Assembly: GCA_964495705.1 (NCBI GenBank)
Contig: CAZBWS010000005.1
Coordinates: 1-64,000 of the forward strand
From: CAZBWS01 sp964495705
Lineage (GTDB): Bacteria; Pseudomonadota; Gammaproteobacteria; HTCC5015
Length of the DNA stretch: 64,000 bases
Reading direction: 5' to 3'
Made by a program: the position numbers and the translations under genes. Positions 20,857-29,750 of the stretch are shown in pieces. The notes beneath the pieces are model-generated. The model did not search any database. It had not been told where the DNA came from and worked only from the letters and a program-made list of their open reading frames with translations. Each line of letters starts with the position of its first letter. The first letter of the stretch is position 1.

Positions 20857-22181
20857 TTTGTCTCATTTTTTGTAGGCTTGTCTTGCATGTCGGGTAGGCG
20901 AAATTCCACATAGGCTTGATCGCGGATGCGGCGTAGCCATAGGTCCTCCTCTTCATTCGCTTTGAGTTCGCGCAAATTGCTGCGTGCAATATTGCGACGA
21001 TACTCATCAGTTTCATCATAGTCTCGGCGCTCAAGGACCTCGATGATATGCCAGCCAAACTGTGTGCGGATAGGTTCACTGAGTGTATTGATAGGTAGTT
21101 TTTCAACCGCGCGCTGGAAGGTGGGAACATACTGTGCGGGGTCGCCCCAGCCCAAGTCGCCGCCTTGTGCCGAGCTACTGTCGGCTGAATGCGCTTTAGC
21201 GAGTTGGGCAAAGTCTTCGCCTTGGCTAATGCGTTTACGCAGCTTGCTAATTTTCTCTTGTGCTTGGCTTATGCTGGTCACAAGGTCTGGCTTAATTAAT
21301 ATATGTCTGGCTTTCACTTGTTGAACGACACGACGTTGCTCCCCGCGCAGCTCAACTAACTTGACTAGATGAAAGCCGCTGGCGCTGCGAATAGGTGCGG
21401 CGGTTTGGCCTTTTTGCAGCTTGTCTAATGCCTTGCCAAAAATCGTTGGCACTTGGGGGCGTTTAAACCAACCTAGGTCGCCGCCTTCGAGGGCCTTTTG
21501 ACCGTGGGAGTTGGCAACGGCTAAGTCTGAGAAGCTCTCCCCTGCTTGAATACTAGCAAAGACTTCTTCAGTTTTTGCTTGCGCTGCTTGAATGTCATCT
21601 GCAGAGGCTTCTTCGGGAACGGCAATGAGGATGTGTTTGAGCTGATATTCTAGCTGTTCACTGCCCACCGGGTTTTGGGCTAGATAGTCTTCGATCTCTT
21701 GCTCAGACACAATGACCCGATCATAGACTGTGCGTTGACGCAGCTGTTGTAGTGTTATTTCTTCGAGTAAAAATTTTCTGTAGTCGCTGTAAGTCGTACC
21801 GTCGAGTTCAACTTGTTGTTTGAGCTGTGCAACGCTGATTTTGTTCTGTGCGGCGATATTGGCAATCTGGTCATTTAGCATGCTGTTGTCGATGCGAATG
21901 CCTTTGCGAGCAGCAGCTTGTAGCTGTACTTCTTTTAAAATTAAATGTTCAAGCACCTGCTTGCGCAATATCTTTTCAGGGGGCAGTGTGCCGCCTTGTC
22001 CTTTTAGGCGCTCACGTATACGGTTATATTCGAAGTTAAAATCACTTTTTAGAATAAGGCTGTTATCAACAACAGCCGCAATCCCTTCAAGTGCTTTACG
22101 CGCCGCTTGGGCGTTGCTAAAAGATAGCCCTAAAAGTAATCCGCAGAGCAGGGTGGTTAGCGTGTATTTGGTGTTTTTCAT
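20853..22181 (-). CDS. surA: Periplasmic chaperone and peptidyl-prolyl isomerase SurA
   Basis: This 442-residue periplasmic chaperone for outer-membrane proteins has a signal peptide (TLTTLLCGLLLGLSFSNAQA). The N-terminal SurA domain (EGIAAVVDNSLILKSDF) is followed by two parvulin domains, each with the GGDLGWF/GGDLGWG signature at about residues 240 and 350, and a C-terminal helix. It starts directly after the lptD stop (TAA then ATG) and overlaps pdxA. SurA helps fold LptD, which is encoded immediately upstream, so the linkage is functional as well as positional. Confidence 0.97.
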   Translation of the reverse strand: MKNTKYTLTTLLCGLLLGLSFSNAQAARKALEGIAAVVDNSLILKSDFNFEYNRIRERLKGQGGTLPPEKILRKQVLEHLILKEVQLQAAARKGIRIDNSMLNDQIANIAAQNKISVAQLKQQVELDGTTYSDYRKFLLEEITLQQLRQRTVYDRVIVSEQEIEDYLAQNPVGSEQLEYQLKHILIAVPEEASADDIQAAQAKTEEVFASIQAGESFSDLAVANSHGQKALEGGDLGWFKRPQVPTIFGKALDKLQKGQTAAPIRSASGFHLVKLVELRGEQRRVVQQVKARHILIKPDLVTSISQAQEKISKLRKRISQGEDFAQLAKAHSADSSSAQGGDLGWGDPAQYVPTFQRAVEKLPINTLSEPIRTQFGWHIIEVLERRDYDETDEYRRNIARSNLRELKANEEEDLWLRRIRDQAYVEFRLPDMQDKPTKNETK

Positions 22182-24392
22182 TTATTCGTCATATCCGAGT
22201 ATGCCTCGCTGTAGCAGGGCATTGTTGTCATCACCAATATCGGCTAGGCCTTTAAGGGTGATTTGTAAAAGTATTTGATTGTCACTGGTGGATTGGGTAA
22301 CACCTGCCACCGTTTCGTCGCGTACCTGGTTGCGACCGACAACACTGACGGCCCAGCAACAGCTTTGATAGCCAAAACCTGCAAAGGTTTCCTGACTGCG
22401 CTGTTTTTCTAGGTCATAGAGCCAGCGGCCAACAAGCGTCCAATTGTGGCCTATGGGCCAAGCACTGGATATTTCGGCTTGTTTGAGCTCGCTGTCGCTG
22501 ACAAAACGGTAGCCAAGATTTACTATTTTATCGGCATCGGCTTTATAGCGCAGACGATAGGTACGCCGCTTTACTTCATCTTCGTCTCTGCTGTATTGCA
22601 GGCTAGCACCGGCACTCCAGTGCTGCGCAAATTTGGCCTGGGCATCGGCGGCAATATCCGATGCGCTGCTGGTGTCTTCGGTTAATTCGCTAAGGGTGAC
22701 TTCACGGTCATGTAAATAATAGGCGCGACCAATACTGGCACTGAGCAGCTCATCGCCAGTGTTTTCATCTAAAATACGTGTCGTTAAGCCCACACTAATT
22801 TGTTGGGCGTCACCTTGGCGGTCAGCACCAGTAAAGCGGTTTTCGCGAAATAACTGCGCATAGCTAAAGGTGTAACTGCCGGTGTCAAATAGCGGCAGGT
22901 TGACCTGTTCCTCGGCGGGTATGTATAGACCATAGACGCGTGGTTCCAGTGTTTGTAAGCGGTTTTTACTTAGACTTCGCTCAAAGATTAGACCGTTATC
23001 GATACTGATAATACCAGTGGTTCGGCTAGGCGATGTCTCGCTGGTATTCTGTAAGTCTTTGAGCTCGTACTGTGTATGTCTCAACCCCAACTTGGGGGTG
23101 GAGTACCAGCCTGCTGTTCCAAAGGTTTTACTTAAGCTGGGGTAGAGGTCTATACGGTGGCCGTTGACGTTGTTGGCGTGGGCATAGTTGACCCAGCTGC
23201 CTTGGAAGTTTAGATCTAGCCCCTGCCATTCGGTACTCGCTTGGCTGGAAGTAAAGGGTTCGCGGCGATGTGGACGATTTTCTAGTGTGATATCTTGATC
23301 TAGAGTTTGGTAGCGGTCCACGCCAATCTGGTGCCGCCAAATAGCCCCTGAATATTGTACGCTGCCGGTGGAAAGTAGGTGCTGAGGTTTACCAAGGCCT
23401 AAGTTGCTGTCGAGGTCCTCTAGGTAATCGCTGTCAGATACGCGACGAGTACTGATGCTGCTAGTCCAACCATGACCCAGCTTGCCTGTATTGGCAAAGC
23501 CAACCAACCAGCGCGTATCGCCAAATTCGTCATCGTCCAGGTATTCGGCATCCAGCTGGTAGTCACCTAGATTATTTAAATAGCGCCACTCACTTTGTAG
23601 TTGACTGCCTCGCTTAGATAAATGGCGAGGGGTAAGTGTGGCATCTACTTGTGGGTGAATATTCCAGTAAATGGGTTGGGCAAGCTCAAAGCCATTTTGA
23701 GAGCTACTGCCAAAGCTGGGGAACAGCAGGCCAGACTTGCGGCGGTCATCAATTGGAAAAGAGATATATGGCCAATAAAAAACAGGTGTGTCCAGCAGGT
23801 GTAGACGCAGGTGTTTGGCAATGCCGACGCCGGTGTCTTTATTTAGACTGAGCTGGCTGCTGTGAATGGCCCACTCTGGTTGGGGGGTGACGCAAGAGGT
23901 GTAGACGGCTTGGTCGAGCAGGGTGATGTTATCGCTAGGGCGAGAAATACTTCCGGCAAAGCCATTGCCCCGCGTATTGCGCAATTGATATTGGGCATCC
24001 TTAAAGCTCCCAATACCATCACTTTGGCTGTAGCTACCTGAACTGGCGTACATATCCATCTCATCGTTGTGTATTTGTACATTGCCATTGAGCAGTATAT
24101 TGCCGCTATCGCGATCAAAGTTGGCGTGGTCCGCCTGGAGTATTTCTTGGTGGCTTTCGAGTATGACTCGGCCATCTAAAATAACCCGTTGTTGACCATC
24201 GATAGACTGGCTTTGCAGCTTATCCGCATAGGCTTGGATAGTACCTTGGGGTAGATCTAGCCTTAGTTCAGGAGCTTGATAATAGGCAGGAGCAGGGCAT
24301 AGAGGCCAGTCGTCATCTTCAGCCATTGCAGGGCATGGGGATAGGCTGATCAGTGCCAATAGGGTGGCGTGCTTGTGGAGTTGCTGCTGCAT
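22182..24392 (-). CDS. lptD: LPS-assembly outer-membrane protein LptD
   Basis: This 736-residue outer-membrane translocon inserts lipopolysaccharide into the outer leaflet. A signal peptide is followed by the N-terminal OstA/LptA-like jellyroll (LPQGTIQAYADKLQSQSIDGQQRVILDGRV), then the 26-strand barrel domain (DTPVFYWPYISFPIDDRRKSGLLFPSFG). The four cysteines used for the interdomain disulfides appear conserved: one near residue 32 (WPLCPAP), one in YTSCVTP, and the CC pair in the C-terminal FGYQSCCWAV. It is slightly shorter than E. coli LptD (784). It is first in the lptD-surA-pdxA operon; the promoter should lie in 24393-24480. Confidence 0.97.
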   Translation of the reverse strand: MQQQLHKHATLLALISLSPCPAMAEDDDWPLCPAPAYYQAPELRLDLPQGTIQAYADKLQSQSIDGQQRVILDGRVILESHQEILQADHANFDRDSGNILLNGNVQIHNDEMDMYASSGSYSQSDGIGSFKDAQYQLRNTRGNGFAGSISRPSDNITLLDQAVYTSCVTPQPEWAIHSSQLSLNKDTGVGIAKHLRLHLLDTPVFYWPYISFPIDDRRKSGLLFPSFGSSSQNGFELAQPIYWNIHPQVDATLTPRHLSKRGSQLQSEWRYLNNLGDYQLDAEYLDDDEFGDTRWLVGFANTGKLGHGWTSSISTRRVSDSDYLEDLDSNLGLGKPQHLLSTGSVQYSGAIWRHQIGVDRYQTLDQDITLENRPHRREPFTSSQASTEWQGLDLNFQGSWVNYAHANNVNGHRIDLYPSLSKTFGTAGWYSTPKLGLRHTQYELKDLQNTSETSPSRTTGIISIDNGLIFERSLSKNRLQTLEPRVYGLYIPAEEQVNLPLFDTGSYTFSYAQLFRENRFTGADRQGDAQQISVGLTTRILDENTGDELLSASIGRAYYLHDREVTLSELTEDTSSASDIAADAQAKFAQHWSAGASLQYSRDEDEVKRRTYRLRYKADADKIVNLGYRFVSDSELKQAEISSAWPIGHNWTLVGRWLYDLEKQRSQETFAGFGYQSCCWAVSVVGRNQVRDETVAGVTQSTSDNQILLQITLKGLADIGDDNNALLQRGILGYDE

Positions 24393-24478
24393 GGGCGGAT
24401 TATACGTTTTTCCACAATATAATATAGTTATGGCTGCTGAATCAGCTGACTTTTACAGTCCTTGATAGAATGCTTTGA

Positions 24479-24777
24479 GCGCTTAACTACAATTGGCTTG
24501 TCGGTGTAAATCGTCCTTTTATCTATGAGACGCTATACGGAAGGCGCCACCATCGAGTTTTAACGGACCCCGATTTCCCTGTTGAGCTGCCAGCGAATAT
24601 TTCTGCCCGTGTAATTAACACTCCCTTATCGTTGACCATTGCTTTACCAGGGAGGTGTATGGCATTGAATTTTGTGACCTGGAGCGCAGCTATAAACGCA
24701 AGATAGACGCCTATGTAAAGGATGTGTCTAAGCGCAAGCCTAAGCTGTTGATGAAAGGCTTAAAAGAAGTGGGCTAA
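24479..24777 (+). pseudogene. Degenerate coding remnant, family not recognised
   Basis: Two overlapping open stretches on the plus strand look like one broken gene end. Frame A runs 24479-24706 without a start codon and reads like real protein (ETLYGRRHHRVLTDPDFP, VELPANISARVI). Frame B, one base back, runs 24619-24777 and reads REVYGIEFCDLERSYKRK, then VSKRKPKLLMKGLKEVG and a stop. A frameshift near 24620-24660 would join them. No start codon is found and the length is about 95 residues, so I read it as the decayed 3' end of a lost gene. I do not recognise the family. It fills most of the 459-bp gap between lptD and sucD. Confidence 0.4.
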
Positions 24778-24797
24778 GATTGTTTTATAACGGATAA

Positions 24798-24840
24798 CAC
24801 ACATAAAAAAGCCCCGCAGAGCGGGGCTTTTTTATGTGTG
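24798..24840. terminator. Strong bidirectional intrinsic terminator
   Basis: A perfect 20-bp inverted repeat (24798-24817 and 24821-24840) with a 3-base loop has a GCCCCGC/GCGGGGC core flanked by A6 and T6 runs. It therefore works as a U-tailed hairpin in both directions. It ends 11 bp after the sucD stop and terminates the suc operon on the minus strand, and would also stop any plus-strand transcript from the remnant upstream. Confidence 0.92.
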
Positions 24841-24851
24841 AACCACAAGAT

Positions 24852-25724
24852 TTACCAACCCGTAATTTCTTTCAGCTTATTGCCAAGCTCTGCTGGGCTT
24901 TGCACCGTAGCCACTCCAGCGGCTTCTAGTGCGGCAAATTTCTCCGCTGCAGTGCCTTTGCCGCCAGCAATAATAGCCCCTGCGTGACCCATACGCTTGC
25001 CCTTAGGGGCAGTTACCCCAGCGATATAGGACACCACGGGCTTGGTTACATGGTTTTTAATATACTCTGCCGCTTCTTCTTCGGCACTGCCGCCGATTTC
25101 CCCTACCATGATAATTGCTTCGGTCTGTGGGTCGTTTTGGAATAGCTCTAGAGCATCTATAAAGCCGGTCCCCGGAATGGGGTCGCCGCCTATACCGATA
25201 CAGGTGCTTTGCCCAAAGCCGTGATCAGTTGTTTGCTTGACGGCTTCATAGGTCAGTGTACCCGAACGGGATACCACGCCGACTTTGCCGGGCAGGTGAA
25301 TATGGCCAGGCATGATGCCGATTTTACATTCACCAGGGGTGATAATGCCAGGGCAGTTAGGGCCAATAAGGCGAATACCAGCTTGGTCGACGGCAATTTT
25401 GGCTTCCAGCATATCTAATGTTGGAATGCCCTCGGTAATGCAAACAATAAGCTCAACGCCTGCGCTAACCGCTTCTAGGATGGAGTCTTTACAAAAAGCC
25501 GCAGGCACGTAGATCACACTGGCGGTGGCTCCCGTGGCTTTGACTGCTTCGTTAACCGTGTTGAATACAGGTAGACCAAGGTGGGTAGTTCCGCCCTTGC
25601 CTGGGGTTACACCGCCAACCATTTGCGTGCCGTAAGCTATGGCTTGCTCAGAGTGAAAGGTGCCCTGCTTTCCGGTGAAGCCTTGGCAGATTACTTTGGT
25701 GTTTTTATCAATTAATACGCTCAT
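24852..25724 (-). CDS. sucD: Succinyl-CoA synthetase alpha subunit
   Basis: This is the 290-residue alpha subunit of the ADP/GDP-forming succinyl-CoA ligase of the TCA cycle. The CoA-binding Rossmann domain opens with VICQGFTGKQGTFHSEQAIAYGT. GPNCPGIITPGECKIGIMPG follows, and the catalytic phospho-His lies in GKRMGHAGAIIAGGKGTA (about residue 247). It starts 12 bp after sucC and is the last gene of sucA-sucB-lpd-sucC-sucD, followed by a strong terminator. Confidence 0.97.
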   Translation of the reverse strand: MSVLIDKNTKVICQGFTGKQGTFHSEQAIAYGTQMVGGVTPGKGGTTHLGLPVFNTVNEAVKATGATASVIYVPAAFCKDSILEAVSAGVELIVCITEGIPTLDMLEAKIAVDQAGIRLIGPNCPGIITPGECKIGIMPGHIHLPGKVGVVSRSGTLTYEAVKQTTDHGFGQSTCIGIGGDPIPGTGFIDALELFQNDPQTEAIIMVGEIGGSAEEEAAEYIKNHVTKPVVSYIAGVTAPKGKRMGHAGAIIAGGKGTAAEKFAALEAAGVATVQSPAELGNKLKEITGW

Positions 25725-25736
25725 CTGGGCTGCTCC

Positions 25737-26900
25737 TTATTGCTTCGCGGCAGCAACAGCTTGTTGCCCAGCATCGGTTAAAGATTGTGCGGCGATAATA
25801 TTCATATCACAGGCATTGAGTAGTTCGCTACCTTTGTCGGCGTTATTGCCTTCTAAGCGAACGACGACGGGGATGGTGAGCTTTACTTCTTCAACTGCAG
25901 CAATGATACCTTCGGCGATCAAGTCACAGCGCACGATACCACCAAAGATATTCACTAATACTACTTTTACATTGTGATCAGAAAGGATGATCTTAAAGGC
26001 TTCGGTAACGCGTTCTTTCGTCGCGCCGCCACCCACATCTAAGAAGTTGGCGGGATTACCGCCGTGCAGCTTAACTAGGTCCATAGTGGCCATGGCTAGA
26101 CCGGCACCATTCACCATACAGCCAATGTCGCCGTCGAGGTGTACATAGTTAAGATCCCATTCCTTGGCGCGGTTTTCGCGTTCATCTTCTTGGGTCTCGT
26201 CGCGCAGTGCCTCTAGCTCAGGGTGGCGATAAAGGGCGTTATCGTCGATGTTTATTTTGCCATCTAGGCAAAGCAGGTCATCTTCCGTAGTGACTACCAT
26301 GGGGTTGACCTCGATTAAGGACAGGTCTTTTTCAACGAACAATTTAGCAAGGCCGTTAAGTATAACGCTAAACTGCTTTATCTGTTTGCCACTTAAGCCT
26401 AAGCCGAAAGCGAGCTCGCGGCACTGGTAGGGCATTAAGCCCGTGAGAGGGTCGATCGTGGCCTTGAGAATTTTCTCGGGTGTTTCGTGAGCCACTTTTT
26501 CAATTTCAACGCCGCCCTCGGTAGAGGCCATGATCACTACGCGTTGACTGGCTCGGTCTAGTACTGCACCAAGGTATAGCTCATTGGCGATATTACATGT
26601 CTCTTCAACCAATACTTGATTGATGGGTTGGCCTTGGGCGTCGGTTTGAATGGTCACCAATTGAGTGCCCAGCATATCATCAGCAAACTGTGTGGCTTCT
26701 TCTATACTGCTAGTCAGCTTTACGCCGCCAGCCTTGCCGCGTCCCCCTGCATGAACCTGAGCCTTGATGACCCATTTCTCCGTGCTGAGCTCCCCACAGG
26801 CTGCGGCAACCTCGCTAGCACTACGTACCACGCGGTTATTCGGAACGGGTACACCAAACTCGGCAAATAGTGCCTTGGACTGATATTCGTGCAGGTTCAT
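25737..26900 (-). CDS. sucC: Succinyl-CoA synthetase beta subunit
   Basis: This is the 387-residue beta subunit with an N-terminal ATP-grasp fold. MNLHEYQSKALFAEFGVPVP is the family start, VIKAQVHAGGRGKAGGVKL the nucleotide-binding loop, and EVNPMV with DGKINIDDNALYRHP the metal/nucleotide segment. The C-terminal ligase domain carries DVGGGATKERVTEAFKI and VNIFGGIVRCD. It sits between lpd (40 bp) and sucD (12 bp) in one operon and forms the active ligase with SucD. Confidence 0.97.
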   Translation of the reverse strand: MNLHEYQSKALFAEFGVPVPNNRVVRSASEVAAACGELSTEKWVIKAQVHAGGRGKAGGVKLTSSIEEATQFADDMLGTQLVTIQTDAQGQPINQVLVEETCNIANELYLGAVLDRASQRVVIMASTEGGVEIEKVAHETPEKILKATIDPLTGLMPYQCRELAFGLGLSGKQIKQFSVILNGLAKLFVEKDLSLIEVNPMVVTTEDDLLCLDGKINIDDNALYRHPELEALRDETQEDERENRAKEWDLNYVHLDGDIGCMVNGAGLAMATMDLVKLHGGNPANFLDVGGGATKERVTEAFKIILSDHNVKVVLVNIFGGIVRCDLIAEGIIAAVEEVKLTIPVVVRLEGNNADKGSELLNACDMNIIAAQSLTDAGQQAVAAAKQ

Positions 26901-26940
26901 ACTTATAAACTCCTCGTTGAGTTTCTTTATGTTTTTTCAG

Positions 26941-28419
26941 TTATTTTCTTGGGCGCTTAGCGGCAATATGAATCGGGCGTCCATCTACAGCCAGTGCTGC
27001 TTCGTGCACGGCTTCTGATAGTGTGGGATGTGCAAACATCGTTAACTGTAAATCTTCAGTGCTGGAACCAAATTCCATGGCGATAACGCCTTGAGCAATC
27101 ATTTCGGAGGCATTGGCACAGATGATGTGCATACCTAGTATTCTATCCGTTTTAACATCGGATAAAATTTTCACCTGCCCGTCAGTAGCATTTGCTGCCT
27201 TGGCTCGCCCCGACGCGGCCATCGGAAAGGCTCCTGACTTATATTCAACGTTAGCGGCTTTGAGCTCTTCTTCGGTTTTGCCAACCCAGGCGATTTCAGG
27301 GTAGGTGTAGATTACATTGGGCACAGTGTCGTAGTTCACTTGCGCGTGTTCTCCGGCGATAATCTCAGCGACCATGACACCTTCTTCCATCCCCTTATGC
27401 GCCAACATTGGCCCACGTACGACATCGCCAATGGCGTAGATACCCGGCACGCTGGTACGACATTGATTGTCGACCAGCATAAATCCACGCTCGTCGCGTT
27501 CAAGCTCTGCATTACTGGTAAAGAGGCCGTCAGTAAAGGGGCGTCGGCCTACGGCGACAATTAGCTTGTCAAAGCGTTGCTTCTGTTCGCCTTTGGCGTC
27601 GCTATAGGTGATCTCAACTTGCTTGTTTTTGCCTTTACCGACAATCTCAGTGCCGGTTAGGCGTGCGCCCAAGCGAATATCTAAGCCTTGTTTTTTAAAT
27701 TGGCGTTGTGCATCTTTGGCGATAGCTTTGTCAGCCATGGCTAAAAAATCATCCATCGCTTCGATTACAGTCACTTCGGCACCTAGGCGGCGCCACACAC
27801 TGCCTAACTCTAGGCCGATTACTCCAGCGCCGATGACGCCCAGTGTCTTCGGGGTGTCTGGGAAGTCCAGTGCGCCAGTGGAGTCAACGATAAATTCGCC
27901 GTCAAAAGGTGCTGGTGGAATTTCTACTGGGCTGGACCCCGTTGCAATGATGACGTTGTCTGCATCAACAACATAGGTTTCGCCGCTTTCGCTGCTGTCG
28001 CCAGTAGTCACTTCAACTTGCTTGTCGGCCAATACCTTGCCATGGCCTTTTAGCCAAGTGATACCATTGGCTTTAAATAGTTGCTCTATGCCACCGGTTA
28101 ACTCCTTAACGACTTTGTCTTTACGAGCAATCATCGTTGGCACATCAATCTCTATACCCTTGGCTTTGATTCCATGCAGCTCAAAATCATGTTTAGCTTC
28201 TTCATATAAGTGCGAAGACTCTAGTAGTGCTTTAGAGGGTATACAGCCAACGTTGAGGCAAGTTCCTCCCAGTGCATAGGTTCCCGCTTTGCCAATCCAC
28301 TTTTCTACAACAGCGGTATTCAAGCCTAGTTGGGCACAGCGAATAGCTGATTCATAGCCTGCTGGGCCACCGCCAATGACAATAACATCGTATTTATCTT
28401 GAGTTTCTATTTTTGCCAT
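26941..28419 (-). CDS. lpd: Dihydrolipoyl dehydrogenase (E3) of 2-oxoglutarate dehydrogenase
   Basis: This 492-residue flavoprotein reoxidises dihydrolipoyl groups with NAD+. The FAD motif VIGGGPAGYESAIRCAQLG is followed by the redox disulfide GGTCLNVGCIPSKALL (Cys pair near 54 and 59). Next comes the NAD motif VIGAGVIGLELGSVWRRLGA, then YAIGDVVRGPMLAHKG. The C-terminal His-Glu pair lies in the HPTLSEAVHEA region. Position between sucB and sucC assigns it to the 2-oxoglutarate complex, as in pseudomonads. An AGCCTATCCGCAT hairpin lies in the 74-bp gap upstream. Confidence 0.96.
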   Translation of the reverse strand: MAKIETQDKYDVIVIGGGPAGYESAIRCAQLGLNTAVVEKWIGKAGTYALGGTCLNVGCIPSKALLESSHLYEEAKHDFELHGIKAKGIEIDVPTMIARKDKVVKELTGGIEQLFKANGITWLKGHGKVLADKQVEVTTGDSSESGETYVVDADNVIIATGSSPVEIPPAPFDGEFIVDSTGALDFPDTPKTLGVIGAGVIGLELGSVWRRLGAEVTVIEAMDDFLAMADKAIAKDAQRQFKKQGLDIRLGARLTGTEIVGKGKNKQVEITYSDAKGEQKQRFDKLIVAVGRRPFTDGLFTSNAELERDERGFMLVDNQCRTSVPGIYAIGDVVRGPMLAHKGMEEGVMVAEIIAGEHAQVNYDTVPNVIYTYPEIAWVGKTEEELKAANVEYKSGAFPMAASGRAKAANATDGQVKILSDVKTDRILGMHIICANASEMIAQGVIAMEFGSSTEDLQLTMFAHPTLSEAVHEAALAVDGRPIHIAAKRPRK

Positions 28420-28445
28420 GGGTGATAATTCCTAAGTTGTTTTTT

Positions 28446-28474
28446 AGCCTATCCGCATGGGTGTGCGATAGGCT
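28446..28474. repeat. AGCCTATCCGCAT hairpin between sucB and lpd
   Basis: AGCCTATC at 28446-28453 pairs with GATAGGCT at 28467-28474, and the inner GCA/TGC extends the stem past one bulged base. The left arm is an exact 13-mer of the repeated motif. There is no U-run right after it on the minus strand, so it may modulate rather than stop transcription between sucB and lpd. Confidence 0.75.
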
Positions 28475-28493
28475 GGTTTAAGTTTTTTATTGA

Positions 28494-29708
28494 CTATATG
28501 TTTAACATGATACGGGCAGGCTCTTCTAATAGTTCTTTAATGGTTACTAAGAACTGTACCGCTTCCTTGCCATCAATAATTCGATGATCATATGACAGTG
28601 CCAAATACATCATAGGCCTAGCGACAATTTCACCATTTTCAACTACGGCACGTTGCTGGGTTTTGTGCATGCCTAAGATGGCTGATTGAGGTGGATTCAA
28701 TATGGGGGTCGACATCATAGAACCAAATACACCGCCGTTAGATATAGTAAAGGTGCCGCCCTGCAGATCCTCTACTGCAAGCTTTCCGTCCTGCGCCTGC
28801 TGGCCGTAATTGCTAATGGACTGTTCTACATCTGCCATACTCATGTGCTCTGCATTGCGCAGCACGGGAACAACCAATCCACGTGGAGAGGAAACCGCCA
28901 CGCCGATGTCTTGGTAACCATGGTAGACAATGTCGCCACCGTCGATAGACGCGTTGATTTCAGGGAAGCGCTTGAGGGCTTCTACTGATGCTCGTACAAA
29001 GAAGGACATAAAGCCTAGTTTTACATCGTGAGACTTTTCAAATTGCTCTTTGTACTTGCTGCGCAGGTCCATAATTGGCTGCATATTAACTTCATTGAAC
29101 GTAGTCAATATGGCTGACGTTTGCTGCGACTCGACGAGGCGCTCTGCAATACGTTGTCGTAGGCGGGTCATTGGTACGCGCTTTTCAGGTCGATCCCCTG
29201 CACTGGTTAAGCGTTCAGGGCTATGCACCGGGGCTTTTTCAGCAGCCGATAGTTGTGGTGCGGTGCTGGTAGTCTGCGCCGCTGGCTGACTTTCAAGATG
29301 CTTGAGGATATCTTCTTTGAGTAAACGGCCATTTTTACCACTGCCTTTAACTTGGCTGGGGTCGAGATTATGCTCTTCAACTAATTTACGTACGGCGGGG
29401 CTCAAGGTCTGCTCTGCTGAGTTGTCCACGCTAGCAGCGGGGGCTGGAGCAGCAGGTTGTTCTTCCACAGCGCCCTCTTTCATTTTAGCCAATAATTGGT
29501 TGGCTGTTACGGTCGCGCCCACCTCTTGCAGTATCTCTTCAAGTACACCGTCTGCAGGTGCAGGTACTTCTAAGATAACCTTGTCAGTTTCAATATCGAC
29601 AAGGTTTTCGTCGCGTTTAACACTGTCGCCAGGCTGTTTGTGCCACGCTGCAACAGTGGCATCGGCTACGGACTCGGGTAGTACGGGAACTTTGACTTCA
29701 ATCGACAT
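28494..29708 (-). CDS. sucB: Dihydrolipoyl succinyltransferase (E2)
   Basis: This 404-residue core enzyme of the 2-oxoglutarate dehydrogenase complex has one N-terminal lipoyl domain with the modified Lys in ETDKVILEVPAP (about residue 43). An Ala/Pro-rich linker follows, then the E3-binding domain (LSPAVRKLVEEHNLDPSQVKG, about 103-137), a second linker, and the catalytic acyltransferase domain ending in SYDHRIIDGKEAVQFL with the active His near residue 375. It lies 42 bp downstream of sucA. Confidence 0.96.
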   Translation of the reverse strand: MSIEVKVPVLPESVADATVAAWHKQPGDSVKRDENLVDIETDKVILEVPAPADGVLEEILQEVGATVTANQLLAKMKEGAVEEQPAAPAPAASVDNSAEQTLSPAVRKLVEEHNLDPSQVKGSGKNGRLLKEDILKHLESQPAAQTTSTAPQLSAAEKAPVHSPERLTSAGDRPEKRVPMTRLRQRIAERLVESQQTSAILTTFNEVNMQPIMDLRSKYKEQFEKSHDVKLGFMSFFVRASVEALKRFPEINASIDGGDIVYHGYQDIGVAVSSPRGLVVPVLRNAEHMSMADVEQSISNYGQQAQDGKLAVEDLQGGTFTISNGGVFGSMMSTPILNPPQSAILGMHKTQQRAVVENGEIVARPMMYLALSYDHRIIDGKEAVQFLVTIKELLEEPARIMLNI

Positions 29709-29750
29709 AATTTTCTTCTCTTCAATATCTTACGTAGCAGCGTTAAATAA

